A stretch of 7,610 nt of DNA, from contig JAUVAJ010000073.1 in assembly GCA_030591795.1 (NCBI GenBank), positions 1-7,610 of the forward strand, read 5' to 3'. The position numbers and the translations under genes are program-made. The notes beneath the pieces were generated by a model, which was given only the letters and a program-made list of their open reading frames with translations, was not told where the DNA came from and ran no database searches. Below are positions 6,517-7,610 of this stretch, piece by piece. This DNA is from Desulfuromonadales bacterium (GTDB lineage: Bacteria; Desulfobacterota; Desulfuromonadia; Desulfuromonadales; UBA2294). The stretch's first letter is position 1. Every line of letters starts with the position of its first letter.

Positions 6517-7610
6517 ATGTCGAAAAACAGAGAAACTGCGCGCGCAAACCTGGAAAACTTATACCGCATTTTCACGGTTCCCGAAGCACCTGACTCGACG
6601 CTCGGCTCTGTTGATCAGGCGATCACTGACAACGTCACCGGATTCCTGCAGACGCACATTGTTGCCCTCGAACGTAACATCGAAGAGATCGAGGCTGACT
6701 TTACCAGTACGACCATCCCTGAAGAGCCGACCTACGTTTCCGAATACACCGAGTTTGTCAAAGAGAAGCTGGTTGCCCAGTCGGTGCATACCGCAGCTCC
6801 GGGTTTTGTCGGCCATATGACTTCGGCGTTGCCGTATTTCATGCTGCCGTTATCAAGAATCATGACCGCGTTGAATCAGAATCTGGTTAAAGTTGAAACC
6901 TCCAAGGCTTTCACGCCGATGGAGCGTCAAGTGCTAGCCATGCTGCATCGTCTGGTTTACCAGGGTGACGAAACTTTTTACCAAAAATGGATTCATGACA
7001 GTCGGCATGCCCTTGGCGCTTTTTGCTCCGGCGGAACGATTGCCAACGTCACGGCATTATGGGTCGCACGCAACCGTTTACTGGCTCCGGATGGCGACTT
7101 CAGAGGGATCGCGCAGGAAGGGTGTGTACGCGCGCTTAAACACCTCGGCTGTGACGGTCTCGCTGTGCTGGTTTCCAGGCGCGGACATTATTCACTCGGC
7201 AAAGCGGTCGATCTGCTCGGTATCGGGCGTGACAATCTGGTGTTGGTTGATACCGATGCAAACAATCGACTCGACATGGAGCATTTACGTCAGGAGTGTC
7301 GCCGCCTGCAGTCTGAAAACATCAAACCTCTGGCTCTGGTCGGTATCGCCGGAACTACTGAAACCGGGAATGTCGATCCGCTGGAGGCGATAGCTGATTA
7401 CGCTGCGGAGATCGGTTGTCACTTCCATGTCGATGCGGCCTGGGGTGGACCAACCCTGTTTTCCGATCGTTACCGCGAGTTGCTAAAAGGGATCGAACGG
7501 GCTGACTCGGTGACGCTCGATGCACACAAACAGCTCTACGCACCGATGGGCGCCGGGATGGCAATTTTCAAAGACCCTACGGCGCTTTCAGCTATTGAAC
7601 ACCATGCTGA
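6517..7610 (+). CDS. panP: PLP-dependent aspartate 1-decarboxylase PanP (3'-truncated by the window)
   Basis: Predicted to decarboxylate L-aspartate to beta-alanine using pyridoxal phosphate, standing in for the unrelated pyruvoyl enzyme PanD. The first 364 residues are present; the family is usually somewhat over 500, so the C-terminus lies beyond the window. The fold is that of group II amino-acid decarboxylases (the glutamate decarboxylase/aromatic decarboxylase family). SGGTIAN (171-177) binds phosphate, His224 in RRGHYS should stack on the cofactor ring, GTTETGNVDP (279-288) is the usual substrate/cofactor loop, Asp306 in HVDAAWGG contacts the pyridine nitrogen, and Lys338 in DAHKQLY carries the Schiff base. 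GGGG at 6506-6509 is a fair ribosome binding site. The start lies 4 bases after the panC stop, which ties it to pantothenate synthesis and argues against a glutamate or aromatic decarboxylase. Substrate choice is inferred from family and context. Confidence 0.88.
   Translation, partial: MSKNRETARANLENLYRIFTVPEAPDSTLGSVDQAITDNVTGFLQTHIVALERNIEEIEADFTSTTIPEEPTYVSEYTEFVKEKLVAQSVHTAAPGFVGHMTSALPYFMLPLSRIMTALNQNLVKVETSKAFTPMERQVLAMLHRLVYQGDETFYQKWIHDSRHALGAFCSGGTIANVTALWVARNRLLAPDGDFRGIAQEGCVRALKHLGCDGLAVLVSRRGHYSLGKAVDLLGIGRDNLVLVDTDANNRLDMEHLRQECRRLQSENIKPLALVGIAGTTETGNVDPLEAIADYAAEIGCHFHVDAAWGGPTLFSDRYRELLKGIERADSVTLDAHKQLYAPMGAGMAIFKDPTALSAIEHHA

Noticed and set aside
6965..7393. A 142-codon plus-strand frame inside panP in a second reading frame.
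   Set aside because: The overlapping panP frame carries all the decarboxylase motifs and is continuous through this stretch; the other frame has no recognisable content and is a shadow.

Overview
The window looks like a chromosomal segment from a mid-GC Gram-negative bacterium. The best guess is the Desulfuromonadia (Geobacter/Desulfuromonas/Pelobacter-type 'deltaproteobacteria'). Two observations point there: a panB-panC-panP gene order like that described in Geobacter, and a leader RNA upstream of panB with the architecture of the 'pan' RNA motif, which among proteobacteria is known from deltaproteobacteria. This placement is an inference from gene content and RNA type, not from a marker gene. 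All recognised genes are on the + strand, and I see no mobile element, tRNA, rRNA or CRISPR array.

Layout. Positions 1-3969 hold the C-terminal four fifths or so of a very large NAD-dependent glutamate dehydrogenase (the 1600-residue class); its 5' end lies outside the window. After 29 bases comes a 193-residue FMN-binding flavin reductase/flavoredoxin-like protein (3999-4580). A 266-base intergenic region (4581-4846) is almost wholly regulatory. It holds a candidate promoter, two tandem hairpins that each carry one bulged A on each strand (pan motif), a segment complementary to the terminator arm (antiterminator), and an intrinsic terminator ending 16 bases before panB. The pantothenate operon follows: panB (4847-5653), panC (5661-6512) and panP (6517 to beyond the window end), with gaps of 7 and 4 bases.

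How the genes work together. PanB makes ketopantoate from 2-ketoisovalerate. PanC joins pantoate to beta-alanine to give pantothenate (vitamin B5). PanP, a PLP-dependent aspartate 1-decarboxylase replacing the usual pyruvoyl enzyme PanD, would supply the beta-alanine. No ketopantoate reductase (panE) is visible here. The leader RNA most likely switches the operon by transcription attenuation. Its second pan hairpin shares bases with the antiterminator, and the antiterminator shares bases with the terminator, so the three cannot all form fully at once. The glutamate dehydrogenase and flavin reductase appear to be a separate transcription unit with no evident metabolic tie to pantothenate.
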